From Diadema setosum (lineage: Eukaryota > Echinodermata > Echinoidea > Diadematoida > Diadematidae): a DNA stretch of 64,000 bases. A program made the translations under genes and the position numbers. The notes beneath the pieces were generated by a model that saw only the letters and a list, made by a program, of their open reading frames with translations, did no database searches and was not told the DNA's origin. Location of the stretch: NCBI GenBank assembly GCA_033980235.1, contig CM067072.1, forward strand, positions 19,347,047 to 19,411,046. The letters are read 5' to 3'. This document shows positions 53,701 to 56,700 of this stretch, one piece after another (positions within the stretch are counted from its first letter, which is position 1; each line of letters opens with the position of its first letter).

Positions 53701-56700
53701 TTTTGACTTAAAATGAATAAATTGTAATTTAGTAGTAAAAACAAATATCTAAATTTGTTCAAATGTAACGTTACTAACCGCGGAATTGCCCATATGAAGT
53801 TTGCACATCTACATTGTAGAGCAGTCACACGTGCCAAATTTCAAGTCAAACACTGACAAGCTGAGAAAATTGGCTCAATCCACAATTTTCTAATAGTTTT
53901 GAAAAAATAAGGTTACCATGGCAATGCATTGCTCAACACTGACAAAAGATGTGTTTTGCACATCTTGAAACTACCGTGGTCACCTGCCAAATCTTAAATG
54001 TCAAATACTCAAAAACTGAGGGAATTAGCGCAATCCACAAAATTTTTGTGACTTTGTTTTAAAAAAAAAATAGTTACCATGGCAAAACATTATATGAAGA
54101 CGATGAAAGACTAAAAGACTAAGTTTGCAAAACTTCATATCATAGCTGTTAAATGTGCCATATACTGTACATGTATCAAGCCAAATGTTCAACGACTGAG
54201 GGAGTTAGCTAAATCCTTAAAGGGACTGTCATGAGAAAAAATGGCCAGGTATGAACAGATAGGGTGAACTTTTAGAAAGCTGGCGACTGCAGAAAACTAA
54301 TAATTAAGTTTCAGAACGAGAAAACTTCTCTAAAAAGTTGGAGAGATGGTGTTTTGACACCCTTTTCTGAATGCCAGAAACTGATCTGATGGCAAAATTT
54401 GAGGGACCAAGATTATGATGTCACATCATGAATGTACATGTAGCAGCGCTGCTGCTATGCAAGTACACGACATTGTGGTTCAAAGCATGAATTTATTTTG
54501 CTTTCATTTCATTTCATTTTGTATTTTTTCTCTATTGCAACATAATCAATGACATATATGCACAGTGAAAGTGAAAGTTAAGAATTTCAATGTAAGTAAT
54601 CAATAAATAGTGAGGTACATTATACTTGTACTTTAGAAGGGGATCATACAAATAAGCATTATAGTGATGAATTAATCAGAGGATGGAGAAGCTTGTAGAT
54701 AGTGGGCCTCCCAGTTGCAATATACAATGTACTTATGAAACCAGAAATGTCGCTATGGCGATTGGTACTGTATGCCTCCGCCATTATGCATGGTTCTCCC
54801 AACAGGTCCAGAGTACATCATGACAATGTGTGACAACAGTTTCACATAACTGGCAATGGGGGCGGATCCAGGAACTCCGTAAAGGGGAGGCGCCTTTGCA
54901 AAATTAAAGGGGAGGTGCAAGCACCCCCTATTTTTTCTTTTTATTTCTTTTGTTTGTACCAAAAATAAATAGGGGGGCGCACCCAGTGCACCCCCCTCTG
55001 GATCCGCCACTGGGCAAAATACTGACATGACATGTTTGTAACAAATGTGTTGGGTGTTCACTTTTCTTGAACTAGGTTTACTTGGATGAATGGCTACATT
55101 GTTTAAGAGAACAGTTATTTGGGGATTTCAGGGTTTTTATTCAATCTTTGACACTTTATAAGTTATGCATTGAGCAATTTCCCAAGTATGGAGAAAAAAT
55201 GTAATTTCAGCATTAATTAGTGAATTTCTAGCATTTTGACCTGGCCTCTGACCCTTGACCTTTTACCCCACGACTGTAAAATTCCCAAAAGAATCACTGT
55301 CAGGCAGTACATGCATACATCATGTAGATATGAAGTTTCATGATGATACCTTGAGCCACTTCCAAGATACAGTGGAAGAAGTAAAATTTAGAATTTTCAC
55401 TTGACCTTTGACCTCATGGCCCAAAACTTTCCCTAGAGAATCTTTATAAGGTAATACATGTATGAAATACCCTCAGGCACTGCATAGATATGAGGGTTTG
55501 ATCATAGTACCAACTTGGTATCTCTTCTGGTCCTAGATTAAGATTCGTAAAGATTTCTTAAATTGGGAGCTTGGGGGCTCAGGTGAGCTAAAAACCCCTC
55601 CTGTGAGGTGTTCGCTCAGCCAGGTATTGGCTTACAAATTCCAGAGACAGAAGCCCCATTTGAACAGAGCCTTTCAAAATAGAGTTACTGTGACAATGTC
55701 AAAGTAGCGTACAGGTAATATTTTTTTTTTTAACCTGTCTGTTAAAATGGTTTGTGCAAAATGTTGGTCAGATGATGTGATAACTTCTGCCAAATTCTAC
55801 CCTAGCCAGCTGGGATAATTACCCTGCCATTACCCTGCCAACCCTTCTATTAGAACACTTGCGGTAGCATTCCTTTGATACACTATACATGCATGTGCAA
55901 TATTGTGGACAGACGATGGTCGACATGTCGCACGTCGATTACTTGCATGGATTGAAACCAAATGATCAGTATGTACACTGTAGTTGAGATCAGTGACTGT
56001 AACCACATTTTGTTTACTAACAGGATTGCCTAGATAGATGTGCACAATGTAAAACATAGGTGGTGCTGGCCGATGGGCAGAGTAGTGGACACACATTCCT
56101 CTTGGAAACCTACCCAGAGGTTTTTGGTGTGTTTGTTAAAATGGTACCCCTTGATCTCTCCTGCTGTTTTACTGCCCGAGGGGAGGAAATTTGTTGTGTG
56201 GACATTGTCCTGACATTGTCGAGGTAAGGTCTGTTCAACAGGGCTAGATTTACACTGTACATTTGAGTACAAGATGCAACTTACAATGGTGCAGTATTCT
56301 CAGTGATGGCACGGTGTATCCCGAGGCCATTCCATTCATACATATATTACAATATCTCACCTGTCTTGTTGCAGTGAGGGTTTGCCTTCCAGACACTTGA
56401 TAAGTGAAGGTGCAAGCTCTGCTTGCTTCTTGTTGTCAAGCCTGGGGTAGCCCATCTTGAGGTACATGATTGTAAAATTCTTCAAGGACAAAGTGTAGGA
56501 AAAAATAAAAGAAATGAAACAATTTCAGTGAACTTCCAGCTACTGGTAAGTCAAAGATGTAGGCATGTCATATCACTCATAGCTGGACATCGCTGTTTTT
56601 ATGAAAGTAGTATTGACAGAGGTATTACAACACTGGTTTTGCAGAGATTGCAACTTTAATCACATAACTCAAACACATTTACAATGTATTTAAGTGAAAG

